DNA of 64,000 nt from an uncultured Ruminococcus sp. (GCA_934463425.1 CAKSJP010000001.1:1-64000); one strand, 5' to 3'; positions 23,603-33,523 are shown, counted from the stretch's first letter. The notes: generated by a model from the sequence alone, not told the origin. Translations and numbers: made by a program.

Positions 23603-24676
23603 ATGCCGCAGCATGGCGGTAACATTTATCAAGGCAACGGCAAGTGGCTGGATTTTTCTGCCAACATCAATCCCCTGGGTGTTCCGGAGACGGTTCGCAC
23701 TGCAATTGCAGCGGCAATGGACGATCTGGTACATTATCCGGATCCGCAGCAAAAAAAGCTGCGGCAGGCAATTGCTGCGTATCATGAGATCCCCATGGCG
23801 CAGATCGTCTGCGGAAACGGCGGCGCAGATGTGATTTTCCGGACAGTTCGGGCAGCAGCGCCGCGGCATGCACTTGTGCCCGTTCCTACATTTACCGAGT
23901 ACGAAGCCGCACTGCGGGAGGCGGGATGCCGTGTTACACGGTGGCAAATGCCTTTCCCCTATGAGATCGACGCTGAGCTGCTGCCGGAGCTGAAACACGG
24001 GGACTATGACTTTCTGGTGCTGTGCAATCCCAATAATCCCACCGGGACGGGAATTTCACTGGAATTGTTGGAGCAGATTTTGCGGATCACAGCGGAAAAG
24101 CAGATCTTCGTGCTGCTGGATGAATGCTTTTGTGATATGGCAGAGACAGACCCGGAGATCGTTTCGCTGCTGCCGCGATTGGCGGAATTTCCCCATGTCC
24201 TGGTGCTGCGCTCTCTGACAAAGCTGTATGCCATTCCGGGACTGCGCCTAGGTTATGGAATCTGTGCAGATACAAAGCGCATTGAATCTATCCGGCTGAC
24301 CGGACAGCCGTGGCCGGTGAATCAACTGGCAGAGGCTGCTGGGATCGCTGCGCTGAACGATATTGTTTATCGGAGACAGACGCTGGATTTGCTGGAGCAG
24401 GAGCGCTGGAGACTATACGACGGTTTGGGAAAGCTGGGGCTGCGGATGTGGAAACCCAGTGCAAACTATGTATTCTTTCAGGCAGAAAACTGCACCGACC
24501 TGGATCAGCAGCTGCTGCCGTATGGAATACTGCTGCGGCACTGTGACAATTATCCTGGTCTGGATGCGACCTATTATCGGGCGGCAGTTCGTCTGCCGGA
24601 AGAAAATCAGTATCTGCTGCAATGTTTGGGGCAGATCTGCGATGAGGAGAGAGGAAAATGGCAGCAAAATCACTGA
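23603..24676 (+). CDS. cobD: L-threonine-O-3-phosphate decarboxylase (PLP-dependent, CobD-type)
   Basis: A 357-residue class I/II aminotransferase-fold protein that makes (R)-1-amino-2-propanol phosphate for the nucleotide loop. It begins MPQHGGN and LDFSANINPLG, as CobD proteins do. The PLP lysine is in SLTKLYAIPGLRLGY and the cofactor-binding CNPNNPTG segment is intact. A histidinol-phosphate aminotransferase is excluded by context. It overlaps the next gene by 19 bases. Confidence 0.9.
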   Translation: MPQHGGNIYQGNGKWLDFSANINPLGVPETVRTAIAAAMDDLVHYPDPQQKKLRQAIAAYHEIPMAQIVCGNGGADVIFRTVRAAAPRHALVPVPTFTEYEAALREAGCRVTRWQMPFPYEIDAELLPELKHGDYDFLVLCNPNNPTGTGISLELLEQILRITAEKQIFVLLDECFCDMAETDPEIVSLLPRLAEFPHVLVLRSLTKLYAIPGLRLGYGICADTKRIESIRLTGQPWPVNQLAEAAGIAALNDIVYRRQTLDLLEQERWRLYDGLGKLGLRMWKPSANYVFFQAENCTDLDQQLLPYGILLRHCDNYPGLDATYYRAAVRLPEENQYLLQCLGQICDEERGKWQQNH

Positions 24677-26187
24677 TGATACTGGGGACGATGTCCTCTG
24701 CCGGAAAAAGCTTTGTGACTGCCGGACTGTGCCGGATCTTTCGGCAGGACGGCTTTCGCACAGCTCCGTTTAAGTCGCAGAATATGGCGCTGAACTCCTA
24801 TGTGACCCGGGACGGCAAGGAAATGGGGCGTGCGCAGGTAATGCAGGCAGAAGCGGCAGGCATCGAGCCGGATGTCCGCATGAATCCCATTTTGCTGAAG
24901 CCTACCAGCGAAAGCGGCTCACAGGTCATCGTGAACGGTGAGATCTTCGGCACGATGCGTGCGCAGGAATACTATACCAAAAAGCAGGAACTGATTCCGC
25001 ATATTCTGAAAGCGTACCATGCGCTTGCTGCAGAAAATGATATCATTGTCCTGGAAGGCGCCGGCAGTCCGGCAGAGATCAACCTGAAAGCAGTGGACAT
25101 CGTCAACCTGGGAATGGCGGAACTCTCCGATTCTCCGGCAATTTTAGTGGGAGATATCGACCGCGGCGGCGTGTTTGCGTCTCTGTACGGTACGATCATG
25201 CTGTTAGACCCATCAGAACGCCGCCGTATCCGCGGTATTGTCATCAATAAGTTTCGGGGCGATGTGGAGATCCTGAAACCAGGCCTCACCATGCTGGAAG
25301 AGCTGACCGGCATTCCGGTATTGGGCGTTGTGCCGTATCTTCCGTTGGAACTGGACGATGAGGACAGTCTTTCGGAACGGCTGTCCCGGCGCAGTGCCGC
25401 TGACGGCGCGGCGTTGGATATCGCCGTGATTCGTTTTCCACGCATTTCCAACTTTACCGATTTTGAAGCACTGGCGCAGATTCCGGGAGTTTCCGTGCGT
25501 TATGTCACAAAGCGCAGCGAATTGCAGCAGCCGGATGCGATCCTGCTGCCGGGCACAAAAAGTACAATGGCAGATCTCCGGTGGCTTCGGGAAAGCGGAC
25601 TGGAAGCCGAACTGCTGAAGCGTCACGAAAAAGGCACATTTCTCATGGGCATCTGCGGCGGCTTCCAGATGCTCGGAAAATCTCTTTCTGACCCGGAGAA
25701 AACCGAGGACGGCGGCACGCTTCGGGGGATAGGCCTATTGGATATGGAAACCGTGTTCCGCACCCGGAAACGGCGCACTCAAATTTCCGGGACAACGGTT
25801 TCCTTGCCGGGCATACTGCAGCCGCTGTCCGGCTGTTCCCTGGATGGCTATGAGATCCACATGGGCGAGACACAGTATATTGGGAATGGGACACCTTTTG
25901 CAGTTCTGGAGGACGGCAGGGCAGACGGCTGCGCCAGCATGGATGGCACTGTCTGCGGCACTTATCTCCACGGTGTTTTTGATGCGCCGGCGTTTGCCGG
26001 AAAGCTGGTGCAGCTGCTCCTGGACAAAAAGGGCATTTCAGCTGCGGCTGTGCCGGAACTGGACTTTACAGCGCGCAAGGAACAGGAATACGAGAAACTG
26101 GCTGCACTGCTCCGGGAAAATTTGGACATGCGTCAGATCTACGCCATCATAAACAATTGGGGGAAAACCGATGAAACATCTGCGTGA
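24658..26187 (+). CDS. cbiP: Cobyric acid synthase
   Basis: A 509-residue glutamine amidotransferase that amidates the b, d, e and g side chains. The N-terminal ATPase domain has GTMSSAGKSFVTAGLCR and FKSQNMALNSYVT, and the C-terminal glutaminase domain has FLMGICGGFQMLG (catalytic cysteine) and the active-site histidine in GTYLHGVFD. Length is normal. It overlaps both cobD and cbiD. Confidence 0.95.
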   Translation: MAAKSLMILGTMSSAGKSFVTAGLCRIFRQDGFRTAPFKSQNMALNSYVTRDGKEMGRAQVMQAEAAGIEPDVRMNPILLKPTSESGSQVIVNGEIFGTMRAQEYYTKKQELIPHILKAYHALAAENDIIVLEGAGSPAEINLKAVDIVNLGMAELSDSPAILVGDIDRGGVFASLYGTIMLLDPSERRRIRGIVINKFRGDVEILKPGLTMLEELTGIPVLGVVPYLPLELDDEDSLSERLSRRSAADGAALDIAVIRFPRISNFTDFEALAQIPGVSVRYVTKRSELQQPDAILLPGTKSTMADLRWLRESGLEAELLKRHEKGTFLMGICGGFQMLGKSLSDPEKTEDGGTLRGIGLLDMETVFRTRKRRTQISGTTVSLPGILQPLSGCSLDGYEIHMGETQYIGNGTPFAVLEDGRADGCASMDGTVCGTYLHGVFDAPAFAGKLVQLLLDKKGISAAAVPELDFTARKEQEYEKLAALLRENLDMRQIYAIINNWGKTDETSA

Positions 26188-27262
26188 AGGGTATACCACT
26201 GGCTCTTGTGCGGCGGCGGCAAGCCTGGCGTCGGTCTTGTGGCAGACTTCCGGCAAGTGTCCCGAGTGGGTGGAACTGGAGATCCCGGCAGGAAAAACAC
26301 TGCGCCTGGCAATTCAGCAGGGCGCGGCTTATACCTGCGGCGTGGTGAAGGACGGCGGAGATGATCCGGATGAGACAAACGGCTGCCTTGTGAATGCCTG
26401 CGTGGAGATCCTGCCGCAGGATGGTGCAGTGGAGTTTCACGCCGGAGACGGCGTGGGGATTCTTACGCGGAAGGGACTGAAGCTTCCGGTGGGAGAGCCT
26501 GCCATCAATCCGGTGCCGCGGCAAATGATCGAAAAGGCGGTGCGCAGCGTGATCGGCGCAAAGGGTGCGATCGTCACGGTTTCCGTGCCGGACGGCGCAG
26601 AGATCGCACAAAAGACCTTTAACGGGCGGCTGGGCATCACAGGCGGCATTTCTATTTTGGGGACGACCGGTATTGTGCGGCCTATGAGTGAAGAGGCAGT
26701 GCGCGAATCTCTGGCGCTGGAGCTTTCCATGTGCCGGGCGGAGTATGGCACAGCCTGTGCTTTTGTGACGGGATATGCCGGAGAAGCCTGGCTGAGACGG
26801 CAGTATCCGAATCCGGGTGCTATTGTGCTGTGCAGCAACTATCTGGGATATCTGCTGGATTGTGCAGCGGAGATGGGTATGACACAGGTGCTGCTTGCCG
26901 GCAGACCGGGAAAATTGGTGAAGCCGGCGGCAGACATTATGTATCTGCACAGTCATACTGCCGGCGGACAGCGCGAAGTGATCTGCACTCACGCGGCACT
27001 TGCCGGGGCAGACAGGGAACAAGTGCGGCAGCTGTATCAGTGCAACACGACACGCGAGATGACAGAGCGGTTAGCAGCGTTTCCCTTTGGCAGACAGGTC
27101 TGGCAGAGTATTGCGGAAAGCGTTTGTGAAAACTGCGATCGACGAACGCACGGAAAGGTGCAGACCGCTTTGATTTTGCTCGATGAAAATGATAAAATCC
27201 TGGCGGAAAGCCGGGAGACAGAACAAATCCGAAAGGTGTGGTTATCATGCAGCACAAACTGA
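26171..27262 (+). CDS. cbiD: Cobalt-precorrin-5B (C1)-methyltransferase
   Basis: A 363-residue CbiD enzyme that methylates C1 of cobalt-precorrin-5B in the anaerobic pathway. It has the diagnostic GYTTGSCAAAAS start, KDGGDDPDETNG and LTRKGLKLPVGEPAINPVP. The start lies within the end of cbiP (17-base overlap) and its end overlaps the next start by 16 bases. Confidence 0.95.
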   Translation: MKHLREGYTTGSCAAAASLASVLWQTSGKCPEWVELEIPAGKTLRLAIQQGAAYTCGVVKDGGDDPDETNGCLVNACVEILPQDGAVEFHAGDGVGILTRKGLKLPVGEPAINPVPRQMIEKAVRSVIGAKGAIVTVSVPDGAEIAQKTFNGRLGITGGISILGTTGIVRPMSEEAVRESLALELSMCRAEYGTACAFVTGYAGEAWLRRQYPNPGAIVLCSNYLGYLLDCAAEMGMTQVLLAGRPGKLVKPAADIMYLHSHTAGGQREVICTHAALAGADREQVRQLYQCNTTREMTERLAAFPFGRQVWQSIAESVCENCDRRTHGKVQTALILLDENDKILAESRETEQIRKVWLSCSTN

Positions 27263-28452
27263 TCCTGGCAGGCGGCGGAAGCGGCACAGCGGACTATCTG
27301 CTGCCGGCAGCAAAAAAAGCATTGGAAGCGGCAGACTGTGTGATCGCATCGCCGCGGTTTTTGCAGCTGCTGCAAGCCAAAAAAACAGAACCTATGGGAA
27401 AGATCTCTGCGCTTCTGGAACGTCTGCCTGCACGTCTGGAACAGGAAAGCCTGGGAATTGTTGTCTCCGGCGATCCGCTGCTGTACAGCCTTTGCCGTAC
27501 CATTCGCCGCCGCTTTCCATCCTTGGAGATGCAAGTGCTCCCAGGTGTTGGCTCTTTGCAGCTGTTGGGAGCGGCGTTTGGTTTGACTATGGAACAGGCA
27601 GCGATCCTCAGCCTTCACGGCAGGGACTGCTCTGCCGGAACTATCGCCTATACAGTGTCCGAGCATCCGGAGACCTTCTTTTTCTGTGCGGCAGACCATG
27701 GGCCACGGGAGATCGCCGAGGCGCTGCTGACATACGGCTTGACGGAAACAGAAATTTTTATAGGGGCAGATCTCACTTATCCCACACAGAATCTGTGGCA
27801 CGGAACGCCGGAACAGGCGGCAATGCTGGAAAATCCATCTCTTTGTGTTGCAGCAGTGCGGAATCCGCATCCGAGACCAGTCTCTCGTCTGGGCTTATTG
27901 CCGGACAGTGCTTTTTTGCGTAACCAGTCACCCATGACCAAGGAGGAAGTGCGTGCAGTAGTGCTTTCCAAGCTGCGGCTGCGCCCGGATGCTGTGGTGT
28001 GGGATATTGGCGCAGGAACCGGGAGTGTTTCCGTCGAGTGCGCCCGGATGTGTCCTTTCGGGAATGTTTATGCAGTCGAGTATAAGGCGGCGGCACTGGA
28101 AATTCTGGAGAAAAACCGGGAGCTTTTCGGGACGAAAAATTTGCATATTATCTCCGGCAGAGCAGAAGAGCAGCTGCAAAAGCTGCCGCAGCCGGACTGC
28201 GTTTTTCTGGGCGGCAGCGGCGGCGCGGCAAAGGTCATCCTGCGTACGCTGCTGGATCTGGACAAATCAGTGCGGCTAGTGGCGAATGCCGTGACATTGG
28301 AGACACAGGCAGAGCTGTTCCCTCTGATGCAAAAACTGCCGCAGTTTGAAGTGGTGCAGCTGTCTGTCAGCTGCGGAAAAGCAGTGGGCAGCTATCATGT
28401 GCTGGACAGCAACCACCCGGTGCTGTTATTTTCGTGTATGACAAAGGAGTAA
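27247..28452 (+). CDS. cbiET: Cobalt-precorrin-6B/7 C5,C15-methyltransferase-decarboxylase (CbiE-CbiT fusion)
   Basis: A 401-residue fusion. The N-terminal CbiE domain (about 1-200) is a tetrapyrrole methylase with VVSGDPLLYS; the C-terminal CbiT domain (about 205-401) is a class I SAM methyltransferase with VWDIGAGTGSVSVE and FLGGSGG. It methylates C5 and C15 and decarboxylates C12. The ATG at 27247 (after GAAAGGTG) is preferred to the GTG at 27238. Confidence 0.93.
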   Translation: MQHKLILAGGGSGTADYLLPAAKKALEAADCVIASPRFLQLLQAKKTEPMGKISALLERLPARLEQESLGIVVSGDPLLYSLCRTIRRRFPSLEMQVLPGVGSLQLLGAAFGLTMEQAAILSLHGRDCSAGTIAYTVSEHPETFFFCAADHGPREIAEALLTYGLTETEIFIGADLTYPTQNLWHGTPEQAAMLENPSLCVAAVRNPHPRPVSRLGLLPDSAFLRNQSPMTKEEVRAVVLSKLRLRPDAVVWDIGAGTGSVSVECARMCPFGNVYAVEYKAAALEILEKNRELFGTKNLHIISGRAEEQLQKLPQPDCVFLGGSGGAAKVILRTLLDLDKSVRLVANAVTLETQAELFPLMQKLPQFEVVQLSVSCGKAVGSYHVLDSNHPVLLFSCMTKE

Positions 28453-28455
28453 TGG

Positions 28456-29154
28456 ATGGAACAAGGAGTTTTTTATGCAGTAGGCGTGGGAGCAGGAGAC
28501 CCCATGGATATGACCCTTCGGGCCAAGCAGGTGCTGGAGCAGGCGGATGTGATTATTGCACCCATTACCAAACCGGGCGGTGCTTCGGCGGCGTATGCCA
28601 TTGCGGCACAGGCGGCAGACCTTTCGCGAGGCGAAAAGCTGGAACTGCTGTTTCCGATGAAGGCACACGCAGATTATCGGGAACGGCTGCGGAATGGAAT
28701 GCTTCTTCCGGTCACAAGCGCCCTGGATGCCGGAAAGCAGGTGGCAATGGTGACGCTTGGTGATGTCTCGGTGTACAGCACCGCATCCTATGTGCGGCAG
28801 CTTTTGGCGGAACAGGGCTATATGGTGCAGGTTGTTGCCGGTGTGCCGTCGTTTTGTTCCGGTGCGGCAAAGGCACAGCAGAGCCTTTGTGAAAACGGAG
28901 AGTCACTGGAGATCCTGCCGGGTGTCGCTTCCAGAGAAGCCGTGGAACAGGCGCTGAGCCGCGCAGACAATCTGGTGATTATGAAAGCCGGAAAAGCGCT
29001 GTCCTGGCTGCTGCCTCTGTTGGAAGCGCAGGGGCTTCTGGAACATACAACAATGCTTCGGGATGTGGGAATGGCTTCGGAATACATCGGCAGACCGGAA
29101 CTGGAGCCGTATTCCTATTTTACCACATTGCTGATTCGGCGGGGAGGGAAATAA
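28456..29154 (+). CDS. cbiL: Cobalt-precorrin-2 C20-methyltransferase
   Basis: A 232-residue tetrapyrrole methylase with VGVGAGDPMDMTLRA at the SAM/substrate site and VTLGDVSVYSTASYV. The long charged segment after IIAPITKPG is typical of CbiL/CobI. It transfers the C20 methyl group to Co-sirohydrochlorin. Confidence 0.9.
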   Translation: MEQGVFYAVGVGAGDPMDMTLRAKQVLEQADVIIAPITKPGGASAAYAIAAQAADLSRGEKLELLFPMKAHADYRERLRNGMLLPVTSALDAGKQVAMVTLGDVSVYSTASYVRQLLAEQGYMVQVVAGVPSFCSGAAKAQQSLCENGESLEILPGVASREAVEQALSRADNLVIMKAGKALSWLLPLLEAQGLLEHTTMLRDVGMASEYIGRPELEPYSYFTTLLIRRGGK

Positions 29155-29155
29155 C

Positions 29156-29911
29156 ATGGTATATTTTGTAGGTGCAGGCGCAGGAGATCCGGAACTGCTG
29201 ACCATCAAGGGCAAACGGCTGATCGATCAGGCAGACACAGTGATCTATGCCGGCTCACTGGTGAATCCGGCAGTTCTGGCGGATGTGAAGCCGTCCTGCC
29301 GTGTTTATGACAGTGCCGGCATGACACTGGAAGAGGTCCTCACAGTGATGCAGGAGACAGAACAGCAGGGCAAAACTACCGTTCGGGTACATACCGGGGA
29401 CGCTTCGATCTACGGTGCCATTCGGGAACAGCTGGATGCGTTGGATGAGCTGGGAATTTCTCACGAGGTTGTGCCCGGCGTCAGCTCTTTTCTGGCGGCA
29501 GCGGCAGCCATGCAGAAGGAATACACCTTGCCGGAAGTGACACAGACCGTGATCCTGACGCGCATGGAAGGGAGAACGCCTGTGCCGCCGCGGGAACGGA
29601 TCGAAGAATTGGCAAAGCATCGTGCCACGATGATCGTATTCCTCTCTGTGGGACGAATTGCAGAACTGGCGGAACGTCTGCGTACCGCCTATCCGGAGAC
29701 AACGCCGGTTGCTGTTGTGTATAAGGCAAGCTGGCCGGAAGAAAAAATCGTCACGGGGACGCTTTTGGATATTGCAGAAAAGGTAAAGGCCGCCGGGATC
29801 ACCAAAACTGCATTGGTGACTGTCGGCGATTTTCTGGGAGATGCCTATGCGCTGTCTAAGCTGTATGACAAGACGTTTACCCATGCATTTCGACAGGGGA
29901 AAGAAGCATGA
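29156..29911 (+). CDS. cbiF: Cobalt-precorrin-4 C11-methyltransferase
   Basis: A 251-residue tetrapyrrole methylase with VGAGAGDPELLTIKG, VIYAGSLVNP, RVHTGDASIYGAIREQ and the typical LTRMEGRTPVPPRE. One base after cbiL, and overlapping cbiG by four bases. Confidence 0.93.
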   Translation: MVYFVGAGAGDPELLTIKGKRLIDQADTVIYAGSLVNPAVLADVKPSCRVYDSAGMTLEEVLTVMQETEQQGKTTVRVHTGDASIYGAIREQLDALDELGISHEVVPGVSSFLAAAAAMQKEYTLPEVTQTVILTRMEGRTPVPPRERIEELAKHRATMIVFLSVGRIAELAERLRTAYPETTPVAVVYKASWPEEKIVTGTLLDIAEKVKAAGITKTALVTVGDFLGDAYALSKLYDKTFTHAFRQGKEA

Positions 29912-30918
29912 AAATGGTGTATTTCTGGCTGACACCGCAGGGAGAATCGCTGGCAAAGCGCTTGCAGCAGCACTTTGGCGGCAGAACTGCATCCAAAAGC
30001 GGCCTGGCAGAACAGGTGCAGGAAGCCTTTGGTACAGAAGAGGCTCTGGTGTTCGTGATGGCAGCAGGCATTGCGGTGCGTATGATCGCGCCGCTGCTGA
30101 AATCTAAGGCATCTGATCCGGCAGTTCTGGTGCTGGATCAGCAGGGAAAGCATGTCATCAGTCTGCTGTCCGGTCATTTGGGCGGTGCGAATGCACTGGC
30201 ACGGGAGGTTGCGTCCTATCTGGGCGGTGAAGCTGTAATTACCACTGCTACGGATGTCGAAAATGTTCCGGCATTTGATCTGTTTGCCAAACAGAATCAT
30301 CTTGTCATTGAAAATTTGAACGAGCTGAGATATATCAGCGGCGCATTGGTAGCAGGAGATGCGGTTTCTCTCTGCACGGATTTCCCGGTAGCACAGGATG
30401 CGCTTCCGGAATCGATTCGGCTGGAGCATTTCCCGTCGCTGCCCTGTGCAGTTCAGATCACCGATCGTATGGCGGCAGACAAGGCAAAGCATACGCTGCT
30501 GCTGCGGCCGAAGAGTCTGGTGCTGGGTGTCGGCTGTAAGCGGAATATTGCCCCGGAGCATCTGGAACAGTGCTTTTTCACATTTCTGGAGGAACACCGC
30601 CTGGCACTGCTGTCTGTCTCGAAATTGGCGACCATCGGTCTGAAACAAAACGAACCGGCAATACGCGCCTTGTGTAAGAAGTGCGATCTGCCGCTGGAGA
30701 TCGTTTCGGATGATGATATTCAGGCGTGCACATATCCTTTTGAAGCATCCGCATTTGTCCGGCAGGTCACAGGACTGCCCTCCGTGTCGGAGGCATGTGC
30801 CTACCTGGCATCCGGCTGCGGCGAGGTGCTGACCGGAAAGGTAAAATACAGCGGAGTGACATTTGCCGCCTGCCGGCAAATGCTGCCGGAACTGCAATGG
30901 GAGGAGAAAACAGAATGA
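29908..30918 (+). CDS. cbiG: Cobalt-precorrin-5A hydrolase
   Basis: A 336-residue CbiG protein that opens the delta-lactone and releases acetaldehyde during ring contraction. It has VMAAGIAVRMIAPLLKSKASDPAV, LLSGHLGGANALA and a C-terminal domain starting LVLGVGCKRNIAPE. Four-base overlaps on both sides. Confidence 0.93.
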   Translation: MKMVYFWLTPQGESLAKRLQQHFGGRTASKSGLAEQVQEAFGTEEALVFVMAAGIAVRMIAPLLKSKASDPAVLVLDQQGKHVISLLSGHLGGANALAREVASYLGGEAVITTATDVENVPAFDLFAKQNHLVIENLNELRYISGALVAGDAVSLCTDFPVAQDALPESIRLEHFPSLPCAVQITDRMAADKAKHTLLLRPKSLVLGVGCKRNIAPEHLEQCFFTFLEEHRLALLSVSKLATIGLKQNEPAIRALCKKCDLPLEIVSDDDIQACTYPFEASAFVRQVTGLPSVSEACAYLASGCGEVLTGKVKYSGVTFAACRQMLPELQWEEKTE

Positions 30919-31667
30919 AACCGCATATTTATGTTGTCGGATTTGGTCCGGGTGATCGCCTTTATATGACACAGCAGGCGATAGACGCCATTACCGGAGC
31001 GGATCTGGTAGTGGGATATACGACCTATATCCGGCTTTTGGAGGAACAATTTCCGGGACTGCACTATTTTTCTACGCCCATGCGAAAAGAAACCGACCGC
31101 TGCCGTGCAGCAGTGGAGGAAGCACTCGCCGGAAAGACGGTGGCACTGGTTTCCAGCGGCGACAGCGGTATTTACGGCATGGCAGGCGTTTTGTTGGAGA
31201 TCGCTGCAGAAATGCAGGTGGATGTAGAAGTTACTGCTGTTCCGGGCGTAACGGCGGCAAGCGCGGCGTCGGCAGTTCTGGGCGCACCGCTGATGCATGA
31301 TTTTGCTGTCATCAGTCTCAGCGACTGCATGACGCCGCTGGAGCTGATCTGGCGCCGGGTCTCTCTGGCGGCAGAAGCAGACTTTGTGATCTGTCTGTAC
31401 AATCCGAAGTCCCGTTCCCGGACGGAATATCTGGCGAAGGCAGCGGCGCTGATCCGGCAGCACCGTGCACCGGAAACGCCGGTGGGAATTGTGCGGAATG
31501 CCGGCCGTGCAGATGAAAAAGCCTGGATCACAACTCTGGAACGGCTGCCGGAAGAGCCGGTGGATATGTTTTGTGTTGTGCTGATCGGCAACTCTCAGAC
31601 CTATGTGCAGGGTGGAAAAATGATCACGCCCCGGGGCTACTGCATTCAAGGGGAGAGCGAAGGATGA
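30915..31667 (+). CDS. cbiH: Cobalt-precorrin-3B C17-methyltransferase
   Basis: A 250-residue tetrapyrrole methylase with VGFGPGDRLYMTQQA, VVGYTTYI, SSGDSGIYGMAG, VPGVTAASAA and YNPKSRSR, the CbiH pattern. It performs ring-contraction methylation at C17. The start ATG overlaps the cbiG stop (ATGA). Confidence 0.94.
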   Translation: MKPHIYVVGFGPGDRLYMTQQAIDAITGADLVVGYTTYIRLLEEQFPGLHYFSTPMRKETDRCRAAVEEALAGKTVALVSSGDSGIYGMAGVLLEIAAEMQVDVEVTAVPGVTAASAASAVLGAPLMHDFAVISLSDCMTPLELIWRRVSLAAEADFVICLYNPKSRSRTEYLAKAAALIRQHRAPETPVGIVRNAGRADEKAWITTLERLPEEPVDMFCVVLIGNSQTYVQGGKMITPRGYCIQGESEG

Positions 31668-32404
31668 AGCCGCTGCGTATCGCGGTGATTGCCGGAACCA
31701 GTGAAGCAACTGAGCTGATCGCTGCCATGCCGGAAGCGTATCTCGTGACTGCATTCGCCGCCACTGCATACGGAAAAGAAATCTTGCAGGGACAGCACTG
31801 TCAGGTGCATGTGGGGCGTCTGGATGCAGACGGATTTCGGCAGGCGCTGGCAGAAATGGACGCCGTGGCAGATGCTTCACATCCCTTTGCACAAGAGGTC
31901 ACGGCAACAGTGCGGCAGGTCTGCCGGGAACTGCAATTGCCGTATTTTCGGCTGGGACGGCAGCCCGTGTCATATGCATATGACAAAATCGTCCGCGTTT
32001 CTTCCAAAGAGGCAGCAGCGGCATATTTGGCAGAGACCTCCGGCAATGTGCTGCTGACCACCGGAGTGAACACCCTTTTGTATTATGAAGCGGCTGTTCC
32101 GGGACTTGCGCCGCGCTGTTGGGCACGTATTCTGGATACGCCGGATTCCCGGAAAGCTGCGGCAGGCGCAGCATCTCACTTGATCTATGCCATGCCGCCA
32201 TTTTCACAGGCAGACACTTTCGCACTGCTGCGACAGCATCACATTTCCGTTTTGGTCACAAAGGACAGCGGAAAGCGCGGCGGCGTGGCAGAAAAAATTG
32301 CAGCAGCAGAACAAATGCAGATCCCGGTGGTGCTGATCGGAGCGCCGGAAGAAAAAACAGCATCCATTCCGGAGATCCTGCGGGCCATAGAAAGGAGTTT
32401 TTGA
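31664..32404 (+). CDS. cbiJ: Cobalt-precorrin-6A reductase
   Basis: A 246-residue CbiJ/CobK protein with IAVIAGTSEATELI, GRLDADGF and VADASHPFAQEVT. It reduces cobalt-precorrin-6A with a pyridine nucleotide. Overlaps of four bases with cbiH and one base with cbiC. Confidence 0.92.
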   Translation: MKPLRIAVIAGTSEATELIAAMPEAYLVTAFAATAYGKEILQGQHCQVHVGRLDADGFRQALAEMDAVADASHPFAQEVTATVRQVCRELQLPYFRLGRQPVSYAYDKIVRVSSKEAAAAYLAETSGNVLLTTGVNTLLYYEAAVPGLAPRCWARILDTPDSRKAAAGAASHLIYAMPPFSQADTFALLRQHHISVLVTKDSGKRGGVAEKIAAAEQMQIPVVLIGAPEEKTASIPEILRAIERSF

Positions 32405-33033
32405 TGGAGACAGCATATCAGAAGCCGATGGATATTGAAGCGAGAAGCATGGCGATCATTGAAGAAAATCTTCAGGGCGTTGCACTGCCGGAACCGGAGC
32501 GCAGCATTCTCAAGCGCGTGATCCACACTACCGCGGATTTTGACTATGTGGAGAATCTTCGCTTTTCACCAAATGCGGCGGCACTGGCATTGGATGCGCT
32601 GCGGCACGGTGCACACATTGTCACAGACACCAATATGGCGCTTTCCGGCATCAACAAACGCTCTCTGCATCAACTGGGCGGTGAAGCGCATTGCTTTATG
32701 TCCGATGCGGATGTTGCAGCAGAGGCAAAGGCGCGGGGCGTAACGCGTGCGGCAGTTTCCATGGAAAAGGCGTGCCATCTGGAGAAAGACCTGATCTTTG
32801 CCGTGGGAAATGCGCCGACAGCCCTGATGCGGCTGGACGAACTGATTCAGGAGGGAAAGCTTCTGCCGAAGCTGATTATCGGTGTGCCGGTGGGATTTGT
32901 CAACGTGGTTGAAGCAAAGGAACTGATCCTGGCGCAGGACAAAGTGCCTTACATCGTGGCAAAGGGCAGAAAGGGCGGCAGCAATGTGGCGGCAGCGATC
33001 TGTAATGCTCTGCTGTATCAGCTGTATCGGTGA
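32404..33033 (+). CDS. cbiC: Cobalt-precorrin-8 methylmutase
   Basis: A 209-residue CbiC/CobH protein that moves the methyl group from C11 to C12 to give cobyrinate. The catalytic histidine is in RVIHTTADFDY; other motifs are TDTNMALSGIN and VGFVNVVEAKE. Last gene of the cbiA operon; a terminator follows at 33096. Confidence 0.94.
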   Translation: METAYQKPMDIEARSMAIIEENLQGVALPEPERSILKRVIHTTADFDYVENLRFSPNAAALALDALRHGAHIVTDTNMALSGINKRSLHQLGGEAHCFMSDADVAAEAKARGVTRAAVSMEKACHLEKDLIFAVGNAPTALMRLDELIQEGKLLPKLIIGVPVGFVNVVEAKELILAQDKVPYIVAKGRKGGSNVAAAICNALLYQLYR

Positions 33034-33095
33034 ATGGATGTGTATTTTATGGGAATGCATAATGATGCAATTCCTACGATTTAAGTCTATTTTGT

Positions 33096-33125
33096 AAAGC
33101 AGCCTGTGATGGGCTGCTTTTTTTG
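33096..33125 (+). terminator. Terminator of the cbiA-cbiC operon
   Basis: AAGCAGCC pairs with GGGCTGCTT around a short loop, followed by T7. Confidence 0.85.
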
Positions 33126-33134
33126 CAAAAAGGC

Positions 33135-33163
33135 TTGCCAACTGGCAAAAAATATGGTATAGT
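33135..33163 (+). promoter_or_regulatory. Promoter of the riboswitch-controlled cobC-hem-cbi operon
   Basis: TTGCCA (33135-33140), 17 bases, TATAGT (33158-33163). The expected start near 33170 leaves about 35 bases before the riboswitch P1 stem. Confidence 0.75.
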
Positions 33164-33205
33164 AATAAAAGGGTTCTCTCAGAGGACTCTTTTTATCGAA
33201 CAATT

Positions 33206-33351
33206 GGCAGCAGATGTCAGGGAAGCAGGTGAGAATCCTGCACAGTTCCGCTACCGTGTCGGGGAGCGCCATGCAGATGCCACTGGAACGATCTGTTCCG
33301 GGAAGGCGCATGGAACGCGTTGAACCGAAGCCGGGATACCGGTCTGCTGTT
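33206..33351 (+). ncRNA. Cobalamin (adenosylcobalamin-type) riboswitch aptamer
   Basis: P1 pairs CAGCAGA (33208-33214) with TCTGCTG (33343-33349). Conserved core elements are GGGAAGCAGGTGAGAATCC (B12-box-like), CACAGTTCCGCTACCGTG and GAAGCCGGGATACCGG. The intrinsic terminator at 33471-33498 is the expected expression platform, so ligand should switch off the downstream operon by termination. Confidence 0.92.
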
Positions 33352-33410
33352 TTGGAATATATCCCATCTACGAGAATAGAGGAAATTGTTGGTGCATTCG
33401 GTATCCTGCG

Positions 33411-33498
33411 CTTTGCAAAACTGCAAAGTCCAGATTTTTTGCGCCCATGTGCCAAAAAAGGCTCTGATTCCCGTGTTTTGAGAAACACGGTTTTTTTT
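33411..33498 (+). terminator. Riboswitch expression platform with intrinsic terminator
   Basis: CCGTGTTT (33471-33478) pairs with AAACACGG (33483-33490), then T8 (33491-33498). A weaker hairpin, CTTTGCA/TGCAAAG (33411-33427), with a nearby T-run precedes it and may take part in the antitermination switch. The cobC ribosome binding site follows at once. Confidence 0.8.
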
Positions 33499-33523
33499 GA
33501 GCTTTTGCATCGGAGGAAAAGTC